From NCBI GenBank assembly GCA_029937205.1, contig JAPYQV010000033.1, positions 1 through 9,701 on the forward strand: DNA of 9,701 bases. The letters run 5' to 3'. The notes under the pieces are model-generated. The model saw only the letters and a list, made by a program, of their open reading frames with translations. It made no database searches and was not told where the DNA came from. Source of the DNA: Alphaproteobacteria bacterium (GTDB lineage Bacteria; Pseudomonadota; Alphaproteobacteria; UBA828). Positions within the stretch are counted from its first letter, which is position 1; the number at the start of each line of letters is the position of its first letter. Made by a program: the position numbers and the translations under genes. Below, in pieces: positions 1-6,629 of the stretch.

Positions 1-2
1 CG

Positions 3-548
3 TCTCCGGCGTTTGCCGGGAGCGCCGCGCCGGCAGATCCGCAACCAGCTGCAGACGCCCTCGAACCCGGTCTCGCCGTCGATTATTAATATATTAAACT
101 CGACCATCTCAATCAGCTCTATGCCTGGCTGGACAGTAAAAAGCCTGACCCCGGCGCCCCACTGGCAACGCTGGATTTTGTCGCCAACCCGCAGGGTCTC
201 GTGCTGGGGACAAATCGCGGCTCGATTGTCGCCGCGATTATTACCGGCTTTGTCCGGTTTCCCGAATCAGGACAGTTCAAACTGCTCGCCCTGGTCAATG
301 ACGGCATGCGGCTTTATCTCGGAGAGGGCGCCGAAAAACCCATCCTCGACGACCCGCGCAAAATGTCGGACCGTCTCGTCGGGCCGGCCGATGTCACAGT
401 GGAAGCCGATGTCTGGTATCCGATGAAGCTTGAATATTATCAGAAGAAGGGTACTTCGGCGCTGGTCTTGGCATGGATGCGGCCGGGCGCCGGGGAAGGC
501 GAGGAAGAGATCATCGAAGCGGAATATTTCGCCCATCTCCCCGAGTGA
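3..548 (+). pseudogene. PA14-like domain protein, C-terminal part, interrupted by an in-frame TAA
   Basis: The reading frame enters from the left edge and ends at TGA 546-548. It is broken by TAA at 87-89, yet the same frame carries family-like sequence on both sides: EPGLAVDY before the stop and YIKLDHLNQLYAWLD after it. Further on come GFVRFPESGQFKLLALVNDG, LYLGEG, WYPMKLEYYQKKGTSALVLAW and a C-terminal EAEYFAHLPE. This is the pattern of a PA14 beta-barrel (ligand- or carbohydrate-binding module): a strand, then NDGxRLYL, then WYPxxLxYxxKKG. A full-length homologue would probably read Tyr where the stop lies, so a single TAT/TAC to TAA change explains it. The first usable restart is GTG 201, which would lose about 38 residues of the domain. 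The upstream protein is not visible, so its overall architecture is unknown. Alternatives are a sequencing error or a genuine termination with reinitiation. Domain assignment is fairly sure; pseudogene status is moderate. Confidence 0.6.
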
Positions 549-560
549 GGCGCGCCGCCG

Positions 561-663
561 AGAGCAAATCCCGAGCAGGTGAAATCACCTGCGACGACGA
601 TTTGCTTCAGTACCAAAGATTTAGAGTATCTCGCGTGAGCGCATGCGAAGGTGAAATGCTCTA
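561..663 (-). repeat. Dispersed palindromic intergenic repeat, copy A
   Basis: Read on the minus strand, this stretch aligns along its length with 8567-8677 on the plus strand. Shared blocks are TAGAGCAT, CGCATGCGC, CACGCGAGAT, CTCTA, TCTTTGGT, TGAAGCAAATC, GTCGCAGGTGATT and TCGGGATTT. Copy A has about 6 extra bases after TAGAGCAT and lacks about a dozen bases that copy B has after AAATC. It lies between the convergent PA14 and methyltransferase genes, and its first three bases (663-661 on the minus strand) are the TAG stop of the methyltransferase. Similar short palindromic elements are common between genes in alphaproteobacteria; I do not assign a named family. Confidence 0.8.
563..606. terminator. 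Nested inverted repeat, possible bidirectional terminator
   Basis: AGCAAATC (563-570) pairs with GATTTGCT (599-606). Nested inside, GCAGGTGA (575-582) pairs perfectly with TCACCTGC (585-592) across a 2-base loop. The structure sits between two convergent genes, where a shared terminator would be expected. There is no clear T-run on either side, so rho-independent termination is only inferred. Confidence 0.4.
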
Positions 664-1164
664 ATGCAGCGCCAGCGCGCGGTACATGAAATATACGCCA
701 AATGCCACACTTTGCGGCAGCGGCTCGGCCGGCCAGATCGCCTCGCCGAGCGCGCGATCCGCTAGAATCACGGCGCCGGGCGCCGCGAGCGGCCGTAGCA
801 CCGGCCCCAGCCAATCCGCCAATTCCGCGTCGCGCGCCGGAAATGCGCTGCCGATATCGCCGTGAATAAGCGCCGCCGGCGCGCCAATGCGCGCCAAAGC
901 ATCAGGCAGCGTATCCTTGAAATCGCCCCGGATCAGATGGCTCTCATCGGGAATGCAATCGGGATGGGCGGCAACATCGCGCTCAAAGACGAAAATTTCA
1001 CGCGCCGGAAAGAGCTCGCGCAAATGGTCGTAAGTGCGGCCATTGCCAAGGCCAAGCTCCATTATGGGGCCGCTGGTGTCGGAAATGAGCCCGGCCGCCA
1101 TATTCAGGCAATCACGCTGCGCCATGATGCGGCGAATGAACCGATCGAGACGACTGTCTTCCAT
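661..1164 (-). CDS. Class I SAM-dependent methyltransferase, Methyltransf_17-like
   Basis: A 167-residue small Rossmann-fold methyltransferase that would transfer a methyl group from S-adenosylmethionine to an unknown acceptor. Visible features are the glycine-rich motif I ELGLGNGRTYDHL at about residues 36-48, the ribose-binding acidic residue at the end of strand 2 (IFVFER, about 57-62), AAHPDCIP, GDFKDTL and ALIHGDIGS. These match the short methyltransferases grouped as Methyltransf_17. The start is placed at ATG 1164 because GGAGG lies 6 bases upstream; the GTG at 1188 would put this ribosome binding site inside the coding region. The gene is cytoplasmic and convergent with the PA14 gene. 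It is divergent from the transporter cluster, so it is not in that operon. Its stop TAG is the first triplet of the adjacent repeat. The substrate cannot be inferred. Confidence 0.8.
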   Translation of the reverse strand: MEDSRLDRFIRRIMAQRDCLNMAAGLISDTSGPIMELGLGNGRTYDHLRELFPAREIFVFERDVAAHPDCIPDESHLIRGDFKDTLPDALARIGAPAALIHGDIGSAFPARDAELADWLGPVLRPLAAPGAVILADRALGEAIWPAEPLPQSVAFGVYFMYRALALH

Positions 1165-1507
1165 TTTTAGCCTCCGCCGGCCCAACACCGCACCGTAACC
1201 AGCCTAAACAGTTATGCCGCAATGATAAACGTTGCGCTAGAGCGCGCACCAGGCGATTGATTTGTTCGACCGGCCGGGGCCTATATGATAGTCTTGCCCG
1301 GCTCCAGTCGCCACAGAGCAACGGAGCCAACAGGGCTAAATCAAATTCAGCGGCCGCAGAACGGGGAACGGAATGAAGGTGGCGGATCCTGCAAATTGCC
1401 GGGACAAGAGCGTCGTAGCCGAAAAATACCGACTCACGCGCGCCGGTGTGTCTTGTACAAAGCGGATTTCCCGCTAGATTCAGATTCCGTGGCGGAGTTG
1501 CGAATTC
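1165..1507. other. Divergent intergenic region between methyltransferase and transporter cluster
   Basis: About 340 bases without a convincing gene. It holds the GGAGG ribosome binding site of the minus-strand methyltransferase (about 1171-1175) and a candidate plus-strand promoter (1262-1289). A weak GGCTCC...GGAGCC inverted repeat lies at 1300-1328. The GGAG (1494-1497) before the GTG start of the binding-protein gene is also here. An 83-codon plus-strand reading frame (1285-1536) shows no recognisable protein sequence and overlaps the start of the binding-protein gene. Confidence 0.5.
1262..1289 (+). promoter_or_regulatory. Candidate sigma-70-type promoter for the transporter cluster
   Basis: TTGTTC (1262-1267) and TATGAT (1284-1289) are separated by 16 bases, close to the housekeeping -35/-10 pattern. 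It would leave a leader of about 210 bases before the GTG start at 1508. It was found by eye only; other weak matches are possible in this region. Confidence 0.3.
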
Positions 1508-3433
1508 GTGCCTGTTCATCCGATCAACCCTATTAGATTGCTTGCCGCGCTGGTGCCCGCCGCCGCGCTGATTTTGGCGACCCTTGGCAGTGCCAATGCG
1601 CTCACCTATACGGAAACGCCGTCGCTCGAAGCACAAGTGGCGTCCGGTGATCTGCCACCCATTGCCGAGCGCCTGCCGGCCGAGCCGCGCCTAATCGAGA
1701 TGAACGGCGAAAATTTGAGCCCAGGCCATCACGGCGGTACCTGGCGCATGCTGATCCACCGCTCCAAAGACGTTAAAATGTTCTCGGTCTACGGCTATGC
1801 CCGCCTGGTGACCTATGGCGACAAGCTCGATCTGGTGCCCGATATTCTCGCCGACGTGATCATCGAGGACGAGCGCGTCTATACGCTGAAGCTGCGCGCG
1901 GGGCATAGATGGTCCGATGGCCAGCCCTTTACGACTGAGGATTTTCGCTACTACTGGGAAGATGTGGCCAACAATGAGGAGCTCTCGCCGGCCGGGCCGC
2001 CGCGCGCGCTGCGCGTCAACAATGAATTTCCGCTGGTGGAAATTCTCGATGAAACGACGATTCGCTATAGCTGGTCACAGCCCAATCCGACCTTCCTGCC
2101 GGCCCTGGCCGGTGCGGCGCCGCTGTTCATCTATCGCCCCGCCCATTACCTCAAGCAGTTTCACGACCGCTACAAAAAGAAGAAAAAGAAAGAGAGTGCG
2201 CTCTCGAGCCGGATGATGCGCAATTGGGCGGCCGAACATAATTCCAAGGACAATCAGTACAAGTTCGACAATCCGCAGCTACCGACCCTGCAGCCTTGGA
2301 TGAACACCACCCGCCCGCCGGCCACGCGCTTCGTCGGCTTGCGCAATCCCTATTTTCACCGCGTCGATCCGAACGGGCTGCAACTGCCCTACATGGACAA
2401 AGTCACCATGACCGTCGCCGACAGCAAGCTGATCCCGGCCAAGGTCGGCTCGGGCGAAGTGGATTTGCAGGCGCGCAGCCTTAATTTCAGCGATTACACC
2501 TTCCTCAAGGAAGGCGAGGAGCGGCACAAATATACCGTGCGGCTGTGGCGCTCGGCGGGCGGCGCGCGTCTTGCCCTATACCCCAACCTCAATGTCAGGG
2601 ACGACGGCTGGCGCGCGTTGTTTCGCGATGTTCGTCTGCGCCGCGCGCTTTCCCTTGCCATCAACCGCCATGAAATAAATCAGGTGATGTATTACGGCCT
2701 CGGCATTGAGGGCAACAATACGGTATTGCCCGACAGCCCGCTGTTCGAGCCGAAATATCGCGATGAATGGGCCTATTACGATCCCGAACAGGCCAACAAA
2801 TTGATGGACGAAATCGGATTGACCGAATTCGATGACGATGATTATCGCCTCATGGCGGATGGCCGGCGGCTCGAAATCATCGTCGAGACGGCGGGCGAAG
2901 ACACCGAACAATCGGACGTCCTCGAGCTGGTGCGCGATGCCTGGGCGGCGATCGGCATCAAGATGTATACCAAGCCATCGCAGCGCGAAGTGTTCCGCAA
3001 CCGCATCTATGCCGGCGATTCGCAAATGTCGATCTGGGCCGGCTATGAGAACGCCATGCCGACGGCCAATATGAGCCCGGGCGAATTTGCACCAACGCGC
3101 CAGACCGGCCTGCAATGGCCGAAATGGGGCCAGCATTACGAAACCTCAGGCATGGCCGGTGAGGCCCCTGAGCTGCCGGCGGCGGCGCGGCTTCTGGAAT
3201 TGCATGAGAAATGGTTTCGTATCGGCAGAGGCCCCGAGCGGCAACGCATCTGGCATGAAATGCTCGACTTGCATGCCGACAACGTCTTTACCATCGGCTT
3301 GATCAGCGGTGTCCTGCAGCCGGTCGTTGTAGCGGACAATATGCGCAACGTCCCGGTCGAGGGCATATACAATTGGAATCCGGGCGCGCATTTAGGCATC
3401 TACATGCCCGACACTTTCTGGTTTGATAACTAG
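1508..3433 (+). CDS. Peptide-type ABC transporter substrate-binding protein (SBP_bac_5, OppA/DppA-like)
   Basis: A 641-residue periplasmic solute-binding protein of the family 5 group, which delivers peptides or other solutes to a DppBC-type permease. The N-terminus is a signal peptide with a hydrophobic stretch at about 11-27 and a likely cleavage after the ANA at 29-31. Typical family sequence follows: YTLKLRAGHRWSDGQPFTTEDF, LQPWMNTT, RNPYFHRVDPNG, IPAKVGSGEVDLQ, LRRALSLAINRHEINQVMYYG, GNNTVLPDSPLF, KPSQREVFRNRIYAG and a C-terminal YNWNPGAHLGIY. The start is GTG 1508: an in-frame TAG at 1475-1477 closes the frame and no other start codon lies between; GGAG sits 10 bases upstream. The length is above the roughly 540 residues of OppA and fits the larger, YejA-like members. 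A run of six lysines occurs at about residues 223-228. First gene of the cluster, ending 45 bases before the glycosyltransferase. Ligand unknown. Confidence 0.92.
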   Translation: MPVHPINPIRLLAALVPAAALILATLGSANALTYTETPSLEAQVASGDLPPIAERLPAEPRLIEMNGENLSPGHHGGTWRMLIHRSKDVKMFSVYGYARLVTYGDKLDLVPDILADVIIEDERVYTLKLRAGHRWSDGQPFTTEDFRYYWEDVANNEELSPAGPPRALRVNNEFPLVEILDETTIRYSWSQPNPTFLPALAGAAPLFIYRPAHYLKQFHDRYKKKKKKESALSSRMMRNWAAEHNSKDNQYKFDNPQLPTLQPWMNTTRPPATRFVGLRNPYFHRVDPNGLQLPYMDKVTMTVADSKLIPAKVGSGEVDLQARSLNFSDYTFLKEGEERHKYTVRLWRSAGGARLALYPNLNVRDDGWRALFRDVRLRRALSLAINRHEINQVMYYGLGIEGNNTVLPDSPLFEPKYRDEWAYYDPEQANKLMDEIGLTEFDDDDYRLMADGRRLEIIVETAGEDTEQSDVLELVRDAWAAIGIKMYTKPSQREVFRNRIYAGDSQMSIWAGYENAMPTANMSPGEFAPTRQTGLQWPKWGQHYETSGMAGEAPELPAAARLLELHEKWFRIGRGPERQRIWHEMLDLHADNVFTIGLISGVLQPVVVADNMRNVPVEGIYNWNPGAHLGIYMPDTFWFDN

Positions 3434-3478
3434 CCGCTCGCGCCGGGAATTTGTGGGAAACACGGGGAAGCAAATCAA

Positions 3479-4711
3479 ATGCGCCAGAAAAATAGCTCGC
3501 GAATTTTGATTTACAGCCATGACACGTTCGGGCTCGGACATCTGCGGCGTTGCCGCGCCATCGCCCATCACCTGGTCGAGCAGCACAAGCATCTGACGGT
3601 GCTGATCCTCTCGGGCTCGCCGATCATCGGCAGCTTTGACTTTCGCACTCGTGTGGATTTTGTCCGCGTTCCCGGCGTGATCAAACTGCGCAACGGCGAA
3701 TACACCTCGCTCAGCCTGCATATGGATATCGAAGACACGCTGATGCTGCGTTCTTCGATTATTAAGCATACCGCGAGCATATTTGACCCTGACGTATTCA
3801 TCGTCGACAAGGAGCCGATTGGCTTGCGCGGTGAGGTCAAGGAGACCCTCGAAATGTTGAAGGAGCGCGGCACCCGACTGATCCTCGGGTTGCGCGACGT
3901 CATGGACGAACCCAGTCTCCTGGCCGCCGAATGGCGGACCAAAAATGTGCGTCCCGTTCTGGAAGAGCTCTATGACGAGATTTGGGTCTACGGCTTGCCG
4001 CAAATCTGCAATCCGCTGGAGAATATGGGTCTCAGCGAGCGTACCCAGCGCAAGACGGTTTATACCGGTTATCTGCCGCGCCAGGTCGGCGCCGCAACGG
4101 TCATGCCCAATATGAATATCGTCAAGCGGCCCTATTTGCTGGCGACCACGGGTGGCGGCGGTGACGGTGAGGAAATGGTGGATTGGGTGCTGAGCGCCTA
4201 CGAGACCGATCCGCTGCTGCCCTATCCGGTGCTGCTGGTGCTTGGCCCCTTCATGCAGTCCGAGACGCGCCTGCGTTTCGCAAAACGCGCCAGCAAGCTC
4301 GACCGGGTCGAAGCCATCACGTTCGATCCGCACCTTGAAAGCCTGATGACCCATGCCGCCGGCGTTGTCGCCATGGGCGGTTACAATACGTTCTGCGAAA
4401 TTCTTTCGTTCGACAAACGGGCGCTGATCATCCCGCGCGAGAAGCCGCGCCTTGAGCAGCGCATCCGCGCGCTGAAAGCCCAGGAGCTCGGGCTCGCCAA
4501 TGTATTGTTGGACGATGACATCCGGGACCCGGCCAAAATGGCGGCGGCGCTCCGTGCCATGCCCAAACAAAACCTGCCGTCCGAAGTGGTGGTGCCGGGC
4601 CTGTTGGAGGGCCTCTATAACGTTAACCGGCGCATGGGCCCGTGGCTGCACCGCGCGGGCGAGGCCGGCGCCAACAACAGAACCGTGCATAAATTAGTGG
4701 ATGAAGCCTAG
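3479..4711 (+). CDS. GT-B fold glycosyltransferase, MurG-like (COG4671-type)
   Basis: A 410-residue predicted glycosyltransferase that would move a sugar from a nucleotide-sugar donor to an unknown acceptor. The N-terminal domain opens with a strand and the glycine-rich GLGHLRR loop (18-24), typical of MurG-like and COG4671 enzymes. The C-terminal domain has LLATTGGGGDGEE, VLLVLGPFM, and then MGGYNTFCEIL (299-309) followed by IIPREKPRLEQRIRA, the donor-binding region of GT-B enzymes. No signal peptide or membrane segment is seen, so it is probably cytosolic or membrane-associated. ATG 3479 is preceded by GGGGAAG at a spacing of 8. It sits 45 bases after the binding-protein gene and 33 bases before the TylF-type gene, so co-transcription is likely. 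This is an unusual neighbour for a peptide transporter. Fold call is confident; sugar and acceptor are unknown. Confidence 0.82.
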   Translation: MRQKNSSRILIYSHDTFGLGHLRRCRAIAHHLVEQHKHLTVLILSGSPIIGSFDFRTRVDFVRVPGVIKLRNGEYTSLSLHMDIEDTLMLRSSIIKHTASIFDPDVFIVDKEPIGLRGEVKETLEMLKERGTRLILGLRDVMDEPSLLAAEWRTKNVRPVLEELYDEIWVYGLPQICNPLENMGLSERTQRKTVYTGYLPRQVGAATVMPNMNIVKRPYLLATTGGGGDGEEMVDWVLSAYETDPLLPYPVLLVLGPFMQSETRLRFAKRASKLDRVEAITFDPHLESLMTHAAGVVAMGGYNTFCEILSFDKRALIIPREKPRLEQRIRALKAQELGLANVLLDDDIRDPAKMAAALRAMPKQNLPSEVVVPGLLEGLYNVNRRMGPWLHRAGEAGANNRTVHKLVDEA

Positions 4712-4744
4712 TGTCTTTAAACATGATGGCGTGGCACTAGACCG

Positions 4745-5593
4745 ATGACGGAAGTGCGAAGAGCGGATATTTCTGGCGCCATGGGGCGCAAGCCGAAGCC
4801 GTCGCGCGGTCTGCTGAATCACAGCTTGCGCAAGCTCGCCTTCCGCATGGGCTATAATTTTTCCCTGCGCAAGATTCCGCAATATGACCGCGAGCGCCGC
4901 GCGCTCCGGGTCCCGCATGACATGGAGCCCGAATTTGTGGCGCTCTACAAACGGGCGCGCGCCTATACGCTGACATCGGTGGAATGCATGTACACGCTGT
5001 ATCAGGCTGTGCGCTACATTCATGCCAACAATGTGCCGGGCGATTTGGTGGAGTGCGGCATTTGGCGCGGCGGCTCCTCGATGATGATCGCCCTCACCCT
5101 GGACGCGCTCGGCGATACCTCACGCGACATCTATCTCTACGACACCTATACCGGCATGACGCAGCCCGAGAGCGTCGATGTGCGCAGCCAGGATGGCATG
5201 GAGCAGGTGTCGCGCTGGCACGCGTTCGAGCGCGACGGCTATAACGAATGGGCGCACGCCTCGCTCGACGAAGTGCGTGCCAACATGCGCGCCACGGGCT
5301 ATCCGGAAAACAAACTGCATTTTGTCGAGGGCGACGTCGAGACCACCATACCGGCGGCGGCGCCCGAGCAGATTTCGTTGCTGCGGCTGGATACCGATTG
5401 GTACCGCTCGACCCTCCATGAGCTTAATCACCTCTATCCCAAACTATCGCGCCACGGCGCCTTGATCATCGACGATTACGGCGCCTATGAGGGGTCAAGA
5501 AAAGCCACCGACGAATATTTTGCTGAGCACCCGAACGCCATTTTTCTCGGCCGTATTGACGAAGCGGCGCGCATCGGGTTCAAGGACGAATGA
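4745..5593 (+). CDS. TylF/MycF-type SAM-dependent O-methyltransferase
   Basis: A 282-residue methyltransferase of the TylF (macrocin O-methyltransferase) family, whose characterised members methylate sugar hydroxyls in a metal-dependent reaction. Visible landmarks are the SAM loop GDLVECGIWRGG (99-110), the strand-2 motif LYDTYTGM (131-138), VEGDVETTIP, LRLDTDWYRST (213-223) and the metal-site IIDDYGAYEG (241-250). About 90 residues of basic N-terminal sequence precede the core. ATG 4745 is the first start after an in-frame TGA at 4724, but no good ribosome binding site precedes it; ATG 4781 (MGRKPKP) is a possible shorter start. The gene follows the glycosyltransferase by 33 bases, which suggests that one enzyme adds a sugar and this one methylates it or the aglycone; that pairing is inference. 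The permease frame begins about 40 bases downstream. Confidence 0.85.
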   Translation: MTEVRRADISGAMGRKPKPSRGLLNHSLRKLAFRMGYNFSLRKIPQYDRERRALRVPHDMEPEFVALYKRARAYTLTSVECMYTLYQAVRYIHANNVPGDLVECGIWRGGSSMMIALTLDALGDTSRDIYLYDTYTGMTQPESVDVRSQDGMEQVSRWHAFERDGYNEWAHASLDEVRANMRATGYPENKLHFVEGDVETTIPAAAPEQISLLRLDTDWYRSTLHELNHLYPKLSRHGALIIDDYGAYEGSRKATDEYFAEHPNAIFLGRIDEAARIGFKDE

Positions 5594-5619
5594 CTGTGTG
5601 TCCTAGCATAGGGAAAATA

Positions 5620-5636
5620 GAGGTGCGGCCATACTG
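5620..5636 (+). promoter_or_regulatory. Ribosome binding site that decides the permease start
   Basis: GAGGTG at 5620-5625 is the only good Shine-Dalgarno sequence before the permease. Its spacing suits CTG 5634 (8 bases) or ATA 5631 (5 bases) but is far too long for ATG 5664 (38 bases). This favours initiation at a non-ATG codon. Confidence 0.5.
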
Positions 5637-6629
5637 ACATTCATCGTCCGCCGCATTCTCATCATGATCCCGACCATGCTGGCGATCAGCGGTTTGACCT
5701 TCATCATCATTCAGTTGCCGCCGGGCGATTACCTGACCACCTATATTGCCGAGTTACAGGCTCAGGGCGAAGGTTCCAACATCGAAAAGATTGAGTTCCT
5801 GCGCCAGCAATATGGCCTCGACAAGCCGATGGTCGAGCAATATGGCATTTGGCTGCTCGGCCTGCTGCAAGGCGATATGGGTTATTCTTTCGAATATAAT
5901 CTGCCCGTCGACGAAGTCGTCGGCGACCGTCTGCTGCTGACCTTCATCGTCTCGTTCACGACCATCATCTTCACCTGGATCGTGTCGTTTCCGATCGGTG
6001 TCTATTCGGCCACCCACCAATACAGCATCGGCGACCACGGCCTGACCTTCCTCGGCTTTCTCGGCCTGGCGACGCCCAATTTTCTGCTCGCCCTGGTTTT
6101 GCTCTATGTCGCCAATGTGGCGTTCGGCACGTCGATCGGCGGCTTAATGGATCCTGAGTATTTGGGCAAACCGTGGAGCGGCGGCAAACTGCTCTCGGTC
6201 CTGGAGCACCTCTGGGTGCCGGTGTTGGTGATCGGCACCTCGAACACAGCCGGCATGATCCGGCGATTGCGCGCCAATCTGCTCGATGAACTACAGAAAC
6301 AGTATGTCGTCACCGGCCGGGCCAAGGGCCTGCCGCCGGGGAAACTGCTGATCAAATATCCGCTGCGCATGGCGCTTAATCCGTTTATCTCCGACATCGG
6401 CAATATTCTGCCGCAGGTGATCTCCGGCGCCGCTATCGTCTCAGTGGTGCTGTCGCTGCCGACCACCGGACCAATGCTGCTCGATGCGCTCCGCACCCAG
6501 GACATGTATCTCGCCGGCTCGTTCCTGATGTTCATGGCCTTCCTCACCGTGATTGGCGTCTTCGTCTCCGATATTCTGCTCGCCGTGCTTGACCCGCGCA
6601 TCCGTCTCTCCGGAGGCGTCACACGATGA
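5634..6629 (+). CDS. Peptide-type ABC transporter permease, DppB/OppB-like
   Basis: Inner-membrane channel subunit of a dipeptide/oligopeptide-type importer, about 331 residues. The first helix and the arginine pair before it (LTFIVRRILIMIP) are followed by LPPGDYLTT and five further membrane segments. The cytoplasmic ATPase-contact (EAA) loop reads AKGLPPGKLLIKYPLRMALNP, and the C-terminus ends VLDPRIRLSGG. The first ATG is 5664, but the family N-terminus extends about 10 codons further up, to an ATA-CTG pair at 5631-5636. No ATG, GTG or TTG lies in frame between the TAG at 5604 and 5664. GAGGTG (5620-5625) sits 8 bases before CTG 5634 and 5 before ATA 5631, so a non-standard start is likely; 5634 is my choice. 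Its TGA overlaps the next start as ATGA, indicating translational coupling. Function confident, exact start not. Confidence 0.88.
   Translation: MTFIVRRILIMIPTMLAISGLTFIIIQLPPGDYLTTYIAELQAQGEGSNIEKIEFLRQQYGLDKPMVEQYGIWLLGLLQGDMGYSFEYNLPVDEVVGDRLLLTFIVSFTTIIFTWIVSFPIGVYSATHQYSIGDHGLTFLGFLGLATPNFLLALVLLYVANVAFGTSIGGLMDPEYLGKPWSGGKLLSVLEHLWVPVLVIGTSNTAGMIRRLRANLLDELQKQYVVTGRAKGLPPGKLLIKYPLRMALNPFISDIGNILPQVISGAAIVSVVLSLPTTGPMLLDALRTQDMYLAGSFLMFMAFLTVIGVFVSDILLAVLDPRIRLSGGVTR

Noticed and set aside
1235..1246. GCGCTAGAGCGC resembling the TAGAGC end of the repeat
   Set aside because: Only a few bases match and no other repeat block follows.
1300..1328. GGCTCC...GGAGCC inverted repeat as a possible leader attenuator or riboswitch
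   Set aside because: Only a 6-bp stem with a 17-base loop and no conserved riboswitch core; expected by chance in GC-rich DNA.
1285..1536. Possible small gene (83 codons) upstream of the binding protein
   Set aside because: No convincing ribosome binding site or conserved-looking sequence, and it overlaps the GTG start of the next gene.
1112..1636. 174-codon minus-strand frame
   Set aside because: Overlaps the starts of two real genes and covers the divergent promoter region; no recognisable protein features.
2576..3136. 186-codon minus-strand frame
   Set aside because: Antisense to well-conserved binding-protein sequence; no family-like motifs.
3392..4690. 432-codon open frame on the minus strand
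   Set aside because: It lies wholly opposite the glycosyltransferase, shows no recognisable domain, and is rich in His, Gln and Arg, as expected for the antisense of a GC-rich gene.
4723..4740. Five-codon reading frame ATGATG...TAG before the TylF-type gene
   Set aside because: Too short to interpret and without a ribosome binding site.
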